Source: UBA2767 sp965228625
GTDB taxonomy: Bacteria > Pseudomonadota > Alphaproteobacteria > Rhizobiales > Methyloligellaceae
Reading direction: 5' to 3'
NCBI GenBank assembly: GCA_965228625.1
Contig: OZ245829.1
Span: forward strand, 3,038,001 to 3,102,000
Length of the DNA stretch: 64,000 nucleotides
The notes under the pieces were generated by a model. That model saw nothing but the letters and a program-made list of their open reading frames with translations, did no database searches and was not told the DNA's origin. The translations under genes and the position numbers were made by a program. Positions 17,543 to 26,089 of the stretch are shown in pieces. Positions within the stretch are counted from its first letter, which is position 1, and the number at the start of each line of letters is the position of its first letter.

Positions 17543-18640
17543 GTGAGTCAGCGTCAAGCACGTGCGGCGGTCTACGATGCGCCGAACACGCCCTTTGTCA
17601 TCCGGGACTATCCGCTTCGGGACGTGCGTCCCGACGAGGTGCTGGTGCGCATATCCATGTCGACGATCTGCCGCTCCGACATCCACTCCTGGGAAGGCAA
17701 ACGGCCCAACCCATGCCCGGGAATTCTCGGACATGAAATCATCGGCGTGATCGATCAGCTCGGCGAGAACATCAAGCGCGACATGCGGGGCGACCCGTTG
17801 GCCGTCGGTGACCGGATCACGTGGACCGAGTATTTTTATCACGGCGAGTCCTACTATCGCGACGTGCACGACATGCCGCAGAAATCGCACGGCGTGCGCA
17901 AGTACGGCCACGACCTGGTCGCGGAGGATCCGCATTTCCTCGGCGGCTTTGCCGAGTACTGCTATGTCGTGCCGGGCACGGGCATCCTCAAGCTTCCCGA
18001 CGAACTGAGCGACGAGGAGGCGACACCACTCAATTGCGGTGTGGCCACGATGATATCGGTCACTGAAGCTTCTGAAATCGGGATGGGCGACGTGGTTGCC
18101 ATTCAGGGCCTCGGGCTGCTCGGGCTGTACGGCTGCGCGATGGCCAAGGCGCGCGGGGCCCGGCGCGTCATCGGTCTCGACTCGGTTCCCGACCGGCTTG
18201 AGGCGGCAATGAAGTTTGGCGCCGATATCACGGTCGATATCTCGAAAGGCAGCGAAGATGAGACGATCGAGGAAGTGCGCGCGCTCGCACCGCCGGACGG
18301 GGTCGACGTCGTGATCGAGGTGTGCGGCATTCCTGACGTCATTCCGGCGGGTCTCAAGATGCTCCGTGTCGGTGGCCGTTACACGCTCGGCGGGATCGTG
18401 ACGCCGGATGCGGACGTGACGGTGGACGCCAATGTCTTCGTGAAGAAATGGATCACGCTCAAAGGCATCCACAACTACCATCCCCGCCATCTGATCCAGG
18501 CGCTCGATTTCGTGATTGCGAACCGGGACCGGTTTCCCTTCAGGGACATTGTCGATTCCAAATTCTCGCTCGATGAACTCAACGAGGCCTTCAAGCGCGC
18601 CTCCGAACGCACCGTGTTGCGCGCGGCCGTCGTTCCCTAG
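17543..18640 (+). CDS. Zinc-dependent medium-chain alcohol dehydrogenase, phosphonate-associated
   Basis: A 365-residue MDR-family dehydrogenase starting with GTG after GGAGGGG. Catalytic zinc ligands are seen at C43 (TICRSDIHSW) and H64-E65 (GHEIIG). The four-cysteine structural zinc loop of classical alcohol dehydrogenases is absent and is replaced by a tyrosine/histidine-rich segment (YFYHGESYYRDVHD). The NAD(P)-binding fold has GLGLLGLYG followed by RVIGLDS. Members of this clade recur in phosphonate catabolism clusters. A plausible role is oxidation of a hydroxyalkylphosphonate to phosphonoacetaldehyde, which would feed PhnY. That role is inferred from location. It ends inside a long palindrome. 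Confidence 0.82.
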   Translation: MSQRQARAAVYDAPNTPFVIRDYPLRDVRPDEVLVRISMSTICRSDIHSWEGKRPNPCPGILGHEIIGVIDQLGENIKRDMRGDPLAVGDRITWTEYFYHGESYYRDVHDMPQKSHGVRKYGHDLVAEDPHFLGGFAEYCYVVPGTGILKLPDELSDEEATPLNCGVATMISVTEASEIGMGDVVAIQGLGLLGLYGCAMAKARGARRVIGLDSVPDRLEAAMKFGADITVDISKGSEDETIEEVRALAPPDGVDVVIEVCGIPDVIPAGLKMLRVGGRYTLGGIVTPDADVTVDANVFVKKWITLKGIHNYHPRHLIQALDFVIANRDRFPFRDIVDSKFSLDELNEAFKRASERTVLRAAVVP

Positions 18641-18697
18641 AGCCTCTTCGACCAAATCGAGAAACAGAATTGACTCGAATTTGGTCGAATAGGCTCT
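18639..18697. repeat. 59-base imperfect palindrome before phnY
   Basis: The left arm (18639-18661, AGAGCCTCTTCGACCAAAT then CGAG) pairs with the right arm (18674-18697) over 23 bases, with one mismatch and one unpaired base. The loop is 12 bases. It begins on the stop codon of the alcohol dehydrogenase gene and ends 20 bases before the phnY start. It may be a dispersed palindromic repeat or an mRNA-processing element. A weaker relative of the right arm occurs at about 56156-56183. Confidence 0.75.
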
Positions 18698-18717
18698 AAC
18701 CCCGTCGGAGGTAATCC

Positions 18718-20175
18718 ATGGCAGTCAGTTCACCGGATCTGGGATACAAGCCCAAGGGGCTGTTCATCGGCGGGGAGTGGACAGAGGCGACCTCTGGCAA
18801 AGTCATAACGTCGACCAACCCGTCGAATGGCGAGACGCTCGGCGAGGTACCACTTGCAAGCGAGGCCGACGTAGACGCGGCCGTTGCCGCAGCGAAGGCC
18901 GCGTTCCCCGGCTGGGCGGCGACGCCGCTGACCGAGCGCGCGGCGTGCCTGTTGAAGCTGGCGGATGCGATCGACAAACACGCCCCGCAACTGGCCCTGA
19001 TGGATGCGGTCGACAGCGGCAACGCCTATTCCGGCATGCTGGGCGACATGACGTGGACGTCCGACACGTTCCGGTATTTCGCGGGTCTGGTGCTGGAGAT
19101 CAAGGGCGAGACCCTGTCGCGTGAGCCGGGTCATCTGAACATGACGCTGCGCCAGCCTTACGGTGTCGTGGCCAAGATCAATCCTTTCAATCATCCGTTC
19201 CGGTTCTGCGCGGAGAAGGCGGCGGCACCCCTCGCCGCGGGCAACACCGTGGTCATCAAGGGTCCCGAACAGGCGCCGCTGTCGAGCCTCAGGCTCGGTG
19301 AGCTCTGCGAAGAGATCTTTCCGCCGGGCGTTGTCAATATCGTCACCGGTGACGGCAAGACGGGTTCAGCCATGGTGCGTCACAAGGACGTGCCGCGTAT
19401 CGGCTTCGTCGGGTCTGCCGAGACGGGGCGCATCATCGCGCGCGAGGCGGCGGATGGCCTCAAGCAGGTCACGCTCGAGCTTGGCGGCAAGAACCCGATC
19501 GTGATCTTTCCCGATGCCGACCCGAAAAAGGCGGCCGCGCAAGCGGTCAAGTCCATGAACATGAACCGGCAGGGGCAATCCTGCTCGTCAACGTCCCGGG
19601 TGCTGGTGCACGCATCGCTGCATGACGAGGTGGCGGGCGAACTCGTCAAGGCCGCGTCGTCGATCCCGATCGGGTTTCCGTGGCTCGATGGCGCCGAAAT
19701 GGGTCCGATCGTGTCGCAACAGCAATACGACCGGGTGATGCGGTATATCGGCTACGGCCGCGAGGATGGCGCCAGACTGCTGACGGGCGGCGGCGCCCCC
19801 GATGACAGCGATCTCAAACACGGGTTCTTCGTCGAGCCGACGGTGTTCGACGGGGTGACCCCGGACATGCGCATCGGCCGGGAGGAGATCTTCGGACCGG
19901 TCATGTCGGTCATGACCTGGTCGGACTTCGACGAGATGGTCGAGATCGCCAACGGCGTCATGTACGGCCTCACCGCCTCGATCGTCACCAACGATTTCGC
20001 GACAGCCATGCGGGCCGCGGAGCGGATCGATGCAGGGTATGTCTGGATCAATTCGAGCGGACGGTATCTCGGCGCCCCTTATGGCGGTTGGAAGCAGAGC
20101 GGACTCGGCAAGGAAGAGACATTCGAGGAACTGCTCAGCTACACCCGCGTCAAGAACGTCAATATGCGCTGGTAG
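18718..20175 (+). CDS. phnY: Aldehyde dehydrogenase, probable phosphonoacetaldehyde dehydrogenase
   Basis: A 485-residue NAD(P)-dependent aldehyde dehydrogenase. The nucleotide-binding block GFVGSAETGR, the base glutamate in LELGGKNP (about residue 254) and the catalytic cysteine in RQGQSCSSTSRV (about residue 288) are all present. The length equals that of characterised PhnY, which oxidises phosphonoacetaldehyde to phosphonoacetate. Position two genes after phnA supports this assignment over a general aldehyde dehydrogenase. The start ATG has a GGAGG 7 bases upstream, right after the palindrome. The specific substrate is not proven by sequence alone. Confidence 0.82.
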   Translation: MAVSSPDLGYKPKGLFIGGEWTEATSGKVITSTNPSNGETLGEVPLASEADVDAAVAAAKAAFPGWAATPLTERAACLLKLADAIDKHAPQLALMDAVDSGNAYSGMLGDMTWTSDTFRYFAGLVLEIKGETLSREPGHLNMTLRQPYGVVAKINPFNHPFRFCAEKAAAPLAAGNTVVIKGPEQAPLSSLRLGELCEEIFPPGVVNIVTGDGKTGSAMVRHKDVPRIGFVGSAETGRIIAREAADGLKQVTLELGGKNPIVIFPDADPKKAAAQAVKSMNMNRQGQSCSSTSRVLVHASLHDEVAGELVKAASSIPIGFPWLDGAEMGPIVSQQQYDRVMRYIGYGREDGARLLTGGGAPDDSDLKHGFFVEPTVFDGVTPDMRIGREEIFGPVMSVMTWSDFDEMVEIANGVMYGLTASIVTNDFATAMRAAERIDAGYVWINSSGRYLGAPYGGWKQSGLGKEETFEELLSYTRVKNVNMRW

Positions 20176-20352
20176 TACGCACTTTTCGGCTTTCCGTCTC
20201 TGGCGCGCGTGATGTCGCGGCCACGAATTGGCGCCGCTTGCTTGCGGCTCGCACGATTTGACTTGTCTTCCGCAAACATTTCGATGATCTGTATTGCTGG
20301 AACTTTGTTGCGGTCGTCTCTCGCCGCCACGCGCCCCTCCCGGAGAATTCCC

Positions 20353-21540
20353 ATGAAGCTCAACCGAGGCCGAATGCTCACGTCAATGCCCGGGCCGTCC
20401 GTGATCCCGGACCGGGTTTTGAACGCGATGCACACGGCGATGCCCAACATCTATAACGGCGCTCTGATCGACACCAGCGTCAGTGTGTTCGACGACCTGC
20501 CGGCAATTGCCGGAACCGGCGGACAGGCGTTCATGGCGATCTCGAACGGTCATGGCGCCTGGGAGATGGCGCTGACCAATACCCTGAGCCGCGGCGATCA
20601 TGTGCTGGTGCTGGAGTCGGGGCGCTTCGCCATCGGCTGGGGCGAGCAGGCGAAGATGCTCGGCGCGCAAATCGAGGTGCTCAACGCTCCCGAACGCGGC
20701 GCGATCGACCCGCAGGCGTTGGAGGACCGGCTGCGTTCGGACACCGAACACAAGATCAAGGCGATCCTTGCCGTGCAGGTGGATACGGCCTCCGGCGTCT
20801 GGAACGATATCGCCGAACTCGGACGGGTTATCCGCGCCACCGGTCATCCCGCGCTCTTCATGGTCGACTGCATCGCCTCGATCGGCTGCGTCGAGTACCG
20901 CATGGACGACTGGGGTGTCGACGTCACCGTCGGCGGCAGCCAGAAAGGGCTGATGGTCCCGCCCGGTCTCGGGCTGGTATGGGCGGGCGACAAGGCGATG
21001 GCCGCCCACAAGACCTCGAACCTGCGCACGCCGTACTGGGACTGGACGGCCCGCAGCTCGGAAGTGGCGCACTATCTGCGTTACTGCGGCACCGCGCCGA
21101 TCCAGCACATCTACGCCATGCGGACGGCGCTCGACATGATCGCAGAGGAGGGCCTCGAGGCCATCTGGGCCCGGCACACGGTGTTCGCCGACGCGGTTCG
21201 CGCGGCGGTTGAGGCCTGGTCGGCGCCGGACGGCCTGGAGTTCAACATCGTCGACCCGGCTCACCGGTCCGACTCGACGACCACAGTATTGACCGGTTCG
21301 ATCGACGCCGAACGGCTATGCCGGGTCTGCGAGGACGATGCCGGGCTGACTGTCGGCGTCGGGCTCGGCAACCTCGACGGGAGCTCGTTCCGGATCGGCC
21401 ATATGGGCCATCTGAACCCGCCGATGGTGCTCGGAACCCTGGCGACGGTCGAAGCGGCGCTCGGCGCAATGGACGCGCCCATGGGCGCCTCCGGAGCCGA
21501 GGCGGCAACGCGGGTCATCGCCGACGCAATGAAGACCTGA
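20353..21540 (+). CDS. Class V aminotransferase, serine-glyoxylate aminotransferase-like
   Basis: A 395-residue PLP enzyme. It shows the serine-glyoxylate aminotransferase pattern: MPGPSVIPDRVLNAM at the start, NGHGAWEMALTNTL, the PLP-holding aspartate in MVDCIASI, the Schiff-base lysine K198 in VGGSQKGLMVPPGLG, and SYWDW-like TPYWDWTARSS. Canonical PhnW (2-aminoethylphosphonate:pyruvate transaminase) belongs to the same superfamily but has different signature blocks. No PhnW is visible here. In this operon the protein may supply the transamination step for 2-aminoethylphosphonate or a relative (inference). The frame is open upstream to 20209; the ATG at 20353 after CGGAG fits family length. 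Confidence 0.8.
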   Translation: MKLNRGRMLTSMPGPSVIPDRVLNAMHTAMPNIYNGALIDTSVSVFDDLPAIAGTGGQAFMAISNGHGAWEMALTNTLSRGDHVLVLESGRFAIGWGEQAKMLGAQIEVLNAPERGAIDPQALEDRLRSDTEHKIKAILAVQVDTASGVWNDIAELGRVIRATGHPALFMVDCIASIGCVEYRMDDWGVDVTVGGSQKGLMVPPGLGLVWAGDKAMAAHKTSNLRTPYWDWTARSSEVAHYLRYCGTAPIQHIYAMRTALDMIAEEGLEAIWARHTVFADAVRAAVEAWSAPDGLEFNIVDPAHRSDSTTTVLTGSIDAERLCRVCEDDAGLTVGVGLGNLDGSSFRIGHMGHLNPPMVLGTLATVEAALGAMDAPMGASGAEAATRVIADAMKT

Positions 21541-21586
21541 GTCGTCCGGCCTCCCGAGCAGAGTGGGCGGCCCGGCTCGCGCGTAG

Positions 21587-22801
21587 CTATTCCCTCACAA
21601 GAGCGTTGGCCGCGCTCTGGATGCGCCGTCCGGCCTCTTCGAGCTCTTCCATGGACGCGGCGAAAGACACGCGGAAGTTGGGCGAGACCCCGTAGGCGGC
21701 GCCGTGCACGAGGGCGACACCATGGTCGTCCATCAGGTGCATCACCAGGTCCTCGTCGTTTTCGATGCGCTTGCCCCCGGGCGTGGTCGTGCCCATGAGG
21801 CCGGCGCAGTCCGGAAACGCATAGAACGCGCCTTCCGGCGTCTGGCAGCTTATTCCGGTCGTCTGGTTGAGCATGGAAACGATGAGGTCGCGCCGGTCCT
21901 GATAGGCCTGCCGGCAGGTCTCCACGAAGTCCTGCGGACCAGTGAGCGCGGCCGCCGCGGCAGCCTGCCCGACGGATGACGGACCGGACGTCGATTGCGA
22001 CTGCACCTTGTTCATGTGCTTGATCAGATCCTTCGGCGCGCCGGCATAGCCGATCCGGAACCCGGTCATCGCATAGGCCTTGGAGACACCGTTCACGGTG
22101 ATCGTCCGCTCCTTCAGGTCCGGGGCGACGGCAGCGATCGTGGCCGCCTTCAGGCCGTCAAACACGATGTGCTCGTAAATGTCGTCGGTGAGGATCCAGA
22201 TATGCGGGTGCTTGCGCAGAACCTCGGCGAGTTCGGCAAGATCGCTTTCGGTGAGAACCGCGCCGCTCGGGTTTGACGGCGTGTTGAGCATCAACAGTCG
22301 CGTATTCGGGGTGATGGCGTCTTCGAGCGCCTGGGCGGTGAGCTTGAACCCGACGTCCGCGCCGCACGTGACGACCTTCACCGTGCCGTTCACGAGTTGC
22401 ACGATCTGCTCGTAGGAGATCCAGTAGGGCGCTGGAATAATGACCTCGTCGCCCTTCTCGACCGTCGCCATGATGGTGTTGTAGATCACCTGTTTGGCGC
22501 CGGCGGAGACGATGATTTCGTCATGCGTGTAGTCAAGGTCATTCTCGCGCCGGAACTTCTCGCGCACCGCCTCCTTCAGGACCGGGGTTCCGGTAATGCT
22601 GGTGTATTTGGTCTCGCCGTCGAGCATGGCCTTGTGTGCCGCCTCGATGACGTGCGGCGGCGTCTGGAAGTCCGGTTCCCCTGCGCTCAGCGCCAGAATA
22701 TCGTGCCCCTCGGCTCTCAGCTCGCGCGCACGCTGCGATGCGACGGCGCTCGGCGATGCGCTGATTCTCCCCACTCTTTCCGTGACCTTCAACTTGGCCA
22801 T
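21587..22801 (-). CDS. Aspartate (possibly also prephenate) aminotransferase, class 1b
   Basis: A 404-residue class I PLP aminotransferase. It carries ALSAGEPDFQTPPHV, the GTPVLKEAV block, NTPSNPSGAVLT, the PLP aspartate region ILTDDIYEHIVFDG, the Schiff-base lysine K241 in NGVSKAYAMTGFRIGYAG, and a substrate-binding arginine in NFRVSFA near the C-terminus. This is the alphaproteobacterial class 1b aspartate aminotransferase, some members of which also transaminate prephenate. It is transcribed alone on the minus strand, tail-to-tail with the serine-glyoxylate-like gene and divergent from gntR. It looks like a housekeeping gene rather than part of either flanking system. Confidence 0.9.
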   Translation of the reverse strand: MAKLKVTERVGRISASPSAVASQRARELRAEGHDILALSAGEPDFQTPPHVIEAAHKAMLDGETKYTSITGTPVLKEAVREKFRRENDLDYTHDEIIVSAGAKQVIYNTIMATVEKGDEVIIPAPYWISYEQIVQLVNGTVKVVTCGADVGFKLTAQALEDAITPNTRLLMLNTPSNPSGAVLTESDLAELAEVLRKHPHIWILTDDIYEHIVFDGLKAATIAAVAPDLKERTITVNGVSKAYAMTGFRIGYAGAPKDLIKHMNKVQSQSTSGPSSVGQAAAAAALTGPQDFVETCRQAYQDRRDLIVSMLNQTTGISCQTPEGAFYAFPDCAGLMGTTTPGGKRIENDEDLVMHLMDDHGVALVHGAAYGVSPNFRVSFAASMEELEEAGRRIQSAANALVRE

Positions 22802-22900
22802 TCTCTCTCACTCCTCTTTTGCTGCATGATCGGATCGCCCCTGAAATGGGGTACCCGGCCCGACGGGTCGGCCTTGACTCGGCTGCACTATACATGATTG

Positions 22901-22912
22901 CATACTGGTATG
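22901..22912. promoter_or_regulatory. Candidate GntR autoregulatory operator
   Basis: CATAC-TG-GTATG forms an inverted repeat centred just before, and including, the ATG at 22910 of the gntR gene. FCD-type GntR proteins often bind short palindromes with a GTATAC-like core, so binding here could repress its own gene and influence the divergent aminotransferase promoter. Confidence 0.4.
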
Positions 22913-23605
22913 GCAGTGGCATCTCAGTTGGAGCGCGAGCGGGCGTACGACAGTCTGATCCGGCTGATTCTCTCCGGCAGTTTCGCTCCCGGAGACCCGA
23001 TTTCCGAGCGCGGACTTTCCGAAAAACTCGACATTGGCCGCACTCCGATCCGCGAAGCCCTGCGCGATCTCGAGCGCTCCGGACTGGTCGAAGTCGTGCC
23101 GGCGAGAGGCACCTTCGTCAAACGGCCCTCGCTTTCCGACATGCGGGAGATCTACGAGATCCGGTACGCGCTGGAGGGTATGGCGGCATTCACGGCGGCC
23201 AAGCGCGGCGTGACGCCCGACCTCCTCGCCTTTCGTGAGAAATTCGAGAAACTGGTCCGCAATCCGGAAGCGTCCACAGCCGCCGATATCGATGAGCTCG
23301 GCACGAAGTTTCACCAGAAGATCGTCGAGGCGACCGGAAACAAGACCCTCCAGAAAGTGTTCAAGCAGTTCCGGCTGCCGTTTCTTCTCGAGAGCGGGCT
23401 GATCCATGCGAGCCGCGTTGCCGTGATCCGGCAACTCGTCGACGAGCATCTGGGCATTCTCGATGCCATCGAGCGGGGCGACGCCTCGGAAGCGCAGCGG
23501 CTGATGTGCGCGCACCTGGCGAGCGGCTGGCGCATGCGGCTGGACATGTTCAACAGCCTGGAAGAATTCGAGCCGTTTGAAATGGAGAAGATGGAAGCCG
23601 ATTGA
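22910..23605 (+). CDS. GntR-family transcriptional regulator (FCD/FadR subfamily)
   Basis: A 231-residue regulator. The N-terminal winged helix shows the GntR pattern YDSLIRLILSGSFAPGDPIS, then LSEKLDIGRTPIREALRDLE and LVEVVPARGTFV. The all-helical C-terminal FCD domain has metal/ligand candidates in LGTKFHQKIVEATGN, VDEHLGILDAIERGD and MCAHL. A TTG four codons earlier (22898) is an alternative start. It is followed 122 bases later by the aapJ-like gene and probably controls that operon in response to an amino-acid-related ligand. Confidence 0.88.
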   Translation: MAVASQLERERAYDSLIRLILSGSFAPGDPISERGLSEKLDIGRTPIREALRDLERSGLVEVVPARGTFVKRPSLSDMREIYEIRYALEGMAAFTAAKRGVTPDLLAFREKFEKLVRNPEASTAADIDELGTKFHQKIVEATGNKTLQKVFKQFRLPFLLESGLIHASRVAVIRQLVDEHLGILDAIERGDASEAQRLMCAHLASGWRMRLDMFNSLEEFEPFEMEKMEAD

Positions 23606-23727
23606 CCGACAGTCGACGGCGAAGAGTTCTGTCGCGGCAACGCGCGGAGACAGGAACCGGCGTGGGAAGGAAATGACACGCGATGCCGTTCCGAAGCCTT
23701 GTTGGAAGTGAAAGGGAGTGTGACCTA

Positions 23728-24774
23728 ATGAAGCGTATTCAGAAATTTTCGATGCTGACCGTTCTGGCATCCGTGGCCGCTTTTGCAATGCAGCCTGCTG
23801 CACCGGCACAGGCCGCGGAAGGCCCGACGGTCAAAAAGGTGAAGGAACGCGGCGAGGTGCTGTGCGGCGTTCACCAGGGCCGTTACGGATTTGCCACCGC
23901 GGACAGCGAAGGCAGGTACAAGGGCCTCGATGTCGACTATTGCCGCGCGGTTGCGGCGGCCGTTCTCGGCGACTCCGAGAAGGTGAAATACATCCCCGTG
24001 TCGAGCGTGACGCGTTTTCCGGCGCTGCAATCCGGTGAGATCGACATGCTGTCACGCACCACGACCGTGACGCTGACCCGCGATTCGTCGCTCGGGCTCA
24101 ACTTCGGTCCGCCGACCTTCTACACCGGCACCGGCTTCATGGTGCGCAAGGCCGCCGGCGTCGAAAAGGTCGAAGACATGGGTGGTGCGACGGTTTGCGT
24201 CGTCCCCGGATCGACGACCGAGAAGAACATTGCCGCGCTGTTCAAGTCCAAGAACATGGAATACACGCCGGTCGTCATCGAGAACCAGAAGGAAATGGTC
24301 GGCGCCTACTTCTCCGGCCGCTGCGACGTGATGGCCATGGACCAGGCGGGGCTTCCGGGCCACCGGCAGTTCGACGCCAAGACACCGGAGGATCACATTA
24401 TCCTCGAGGGCGTGTTCTCGAAGGAGCCGCTGGCCGTCGGCGTCCGCCAAGGTGATGACCAGTGGTACGACATCATCAAGTGGGTCACCTACACGACCTT
24501 CAACGCGGAAGAGATGGGCGTTGACAAATCCAACGTCGACAAGATGAAGAACGCCAACAACCCGGACATCAAGCGCATGCTTGGCACATCCGGCGATCTC
24601 GGCAAGAAGCTCGGCCTCGACAACGAGTGGGCCTATCGGGTCATCAAGCAGGTTGGGAACTACAAGGAGATCTACGACAACAACTTCGGTGCGAACTCGC
24701 CGCTGAAGCTGGAGCGTGGCCTCAACAATCTGTGGATCAACGGCGGCCTGATGTACGGCTTCCCGATGAAGTAA
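23728..24774 (+). CDS. aapJ: General L-amino-acid ABC transporter substrate-binding protein
   Basis: A 348-residue periplasmic protein with a signal peptide (~27 residues, ending APAQA). The mature N-terminus reads VKKVKERGEVLCGVHQGRYG, followed by GLDVDYCRAVAAAVLGDSEK, LSRTTTVTLTRDSSLGLNFG and VKEPLAVGVRQGD-like EPLAVGVRQGDDQW. This is the AapJ pattern. The family has two extra cysteines (here in CGVH and YCRA). The ATG at 23728 follows a GGGAG. It is the first structural gene of an aapJQMP operon. The ligand is an amino acid, possibly unusual given the enzymes downstream. Confidence 0.92.
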   Translation: MKRIQKFSMLTVLASVAAFAMQPAAPAQAAEGPTVKKVKERGEVLCGVHQGRYGFATADSEGRYKGLDVDYCRAVAAAVLGDSEKVKYIPVSSVTRFPALQSGEIDMLSRTTTVTLTRDSSLGLNFGPPTFYTGTGFMVRKAAGVEKVEDMGGATVCVVPGSTTEKNIAALFKSKNMEYTPVVIENQKEMVGAYFSGRCDVMAMDQAGLPGHRQFDAKTPEDHIILEGVFSKEPLAVGVRQGDDQWYDIIKWVTYTTFNAEEMGVDKSNVDKMKNANNPDIKRMLGTSGDLGKKLGLDNEWAYRVIKQVGNYKEIYDNNFGANSPLKLERGLNNLWINGGLMYGFPMK

Positions 24775-24789
24775 GCCTTGTTAAGGCAG

Positions 24790-24828
24790 CGAGGCGGGCC
24801 GCGCCGACGCGCATTGCGGCCCGCCTCG
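24790..24828 (+). promoter_or_regulatory. Stem-loop between aapJ and aapQ
   Basis: A perfect 13-base GC-rich stem (24790-24802 with 24816-24828; 13-base loop) lies just after the aapJ stop, without an adjacent T tract. It probably protects the aapJ message and limits read-through into the membrane genes, as is common after binding-protein genes. Confidence 0.6.
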
Positions 24829-24894
24829 TTCGAAGTCCTGTTCTGATATCTTTGCGTATATTGCAGATCGCCTGCCGATGACGGCGGCGCGGGG

Positions 24895-26085
24895 GTGACG
24901 GTGGCTCACGAGGCAAACATCGATACAACAAAAAGCAGTTCCTCGCTGCTGCACAATCTCGCTTTTCGCGGCATCGCCTATCAGGTGCTGCTGGCCCTCG
25001 CCATCGTGATTCTGGCGTATCTTCTCTATTTGAACGTGAATGCGAACCTGGAGAAACAGCGCATCGCGACCGGGTTCGACTTCCTCAACGAGACGTCCGG
25101 CTTCGATATCGGCGAGACGCTCATCGAGTACGACTCCGAGGATTCCTACGGCCGCGCCCTGCTGGTGGGCATCGTCAACACCCTGACCGTCGCCGCCTGC
25201 GGCATCGTCCTCGCGACCATCCTCGGCACGATCATGGGCATTGCTCGGGTCTCGCGGAACTGGCTCGCGTCGATTCTGGCGTCGGGCTACGTGGAGATCT
25301 GCCGCAACGTGCCGGTGGTCCTGCACGTGATCTTCTGGGCGTCGGTCATCCGCAATCTGCCATCGCCCAAGCAGGCCCTGTCGCCGATGGACGGTGTGTT
25401 CCTGGCGAACCGCGGATTGATATTCCCGATTCCCGAGCCGAACCCCGCCTACACCTGGGTGTGGATTGCGTTCGCCGCGGGACTCGTCCTGGCGTTCGGT
25501 TTCAACTACTGGGCCCAGAAGCATCGTGAAAAGACCGGCAAATACATCGCCACTCTCTGGCCGTGTATCGGCATTGTCATCGGTCTGCCGCTCGCCGCCT
25601 GGCTGGTGCAGGGCGCGCCGCTGGTGTGGAGCGTGCCGGCGCTCAAGGGTTTCAACTTCCGCGGCGGCGCATCGCTGACGCCGGAATTCATCGCGCTGCT
25701 GATCGGCATCACCTTCTACACCGGGGCGTTCATCGCCGAGATCGTGCGCGCCGGCATTCAGTCGGTGCCGGTCGGCCAGATCGAAGCCGCCCGGGCACTC
25801 GGGATACGCCGCGGCTTCATCATGCGCTACATCACTTTCCCGCAGGCGCTCCGGGTGATCGTGCCGCCGACCACCAGCCAGTATCTCAGCCTGACCAAGA
25901 ACTCCTCGCTCGGCGTGCTGATCGGCTATCCGGACCTCGTCAATGTCGGCAACACGACGCTGAACCAGACGGGACAGGCGGTCGAGGCGATCGCGGTGAT
26001 GATGGCCGTCTATCTCGGCATCAGCCTGACCATCTCGCTCGGCATGAACATCTACAACCGCGTTGTGGCGATCAAGGAGAGGTAG
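24895..26085 (+). CDS. aapQ: General L-amino-acid ABC transporter permease
   Basis: A 396-residue inner-membrane protein of AapQ type, longer than typical HisM-like permeases because of an extra central loop and helices. Landmarks are NETSGFDIGETLI, IVNTLTVAACGIVLATILGT, SRNWLASILASGYVEICRNVP, FYTGAFIAEIVRAGIQSV and TKNSSLGVLIGYPDLV. The coupling loop IEAARALGIRRGF is intact. Start codons are GTG at 24895 or GTG at 24901; the second has the better-spaced G-rich Shine-Dalgarno. It pairs with the AapM-like permease that follows 4 bases later. Confidence 0.92.
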   Translation: MTVAHEANIDTTKSSSSLLHNLAFRGIAYQVLLALAIVILAYLLYLNVNANLEKQRIATGFDFLNETSGFDIGETLIEYDSEDSYGRALLVGIVNTLTVAACGIVLATILGTIMGIARVSRNWLASILASGYVEICRNVPVVLHVIFWASVIRNLPSPKQALSPMDGVFLANRGLIFPIPEPNPAYTWVWIAFAAGLVLAFGFNYWAQKHREKTGKYIATLWPCIGIVIGLPLAAWLVQGAPLVWSVPALKGFNFRGGASLTPEFIALLIGITFYTGAFIAEIVRAGIQSVPVGQIEAARALGIRRGFIMRYITFPQALRVIVPPTTSQYLSLTKNSSLGVLIGYPDLVNVGNTTLNQTGQAVEAIAVMMAVYLGISLTISLGMNIYNRVVAIKER

Positions 26086-26089
26086 GACG

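Noticed and set aside
18718..20175. Reading phnY as a betaine-aldehyde or succinate-semialdehyde dehydrogenase.
   Set aside because: The catalytic core alone cannot separate these, but the operon with phnA and the length favour phosphonoacetaldehyde dehydrogenase.
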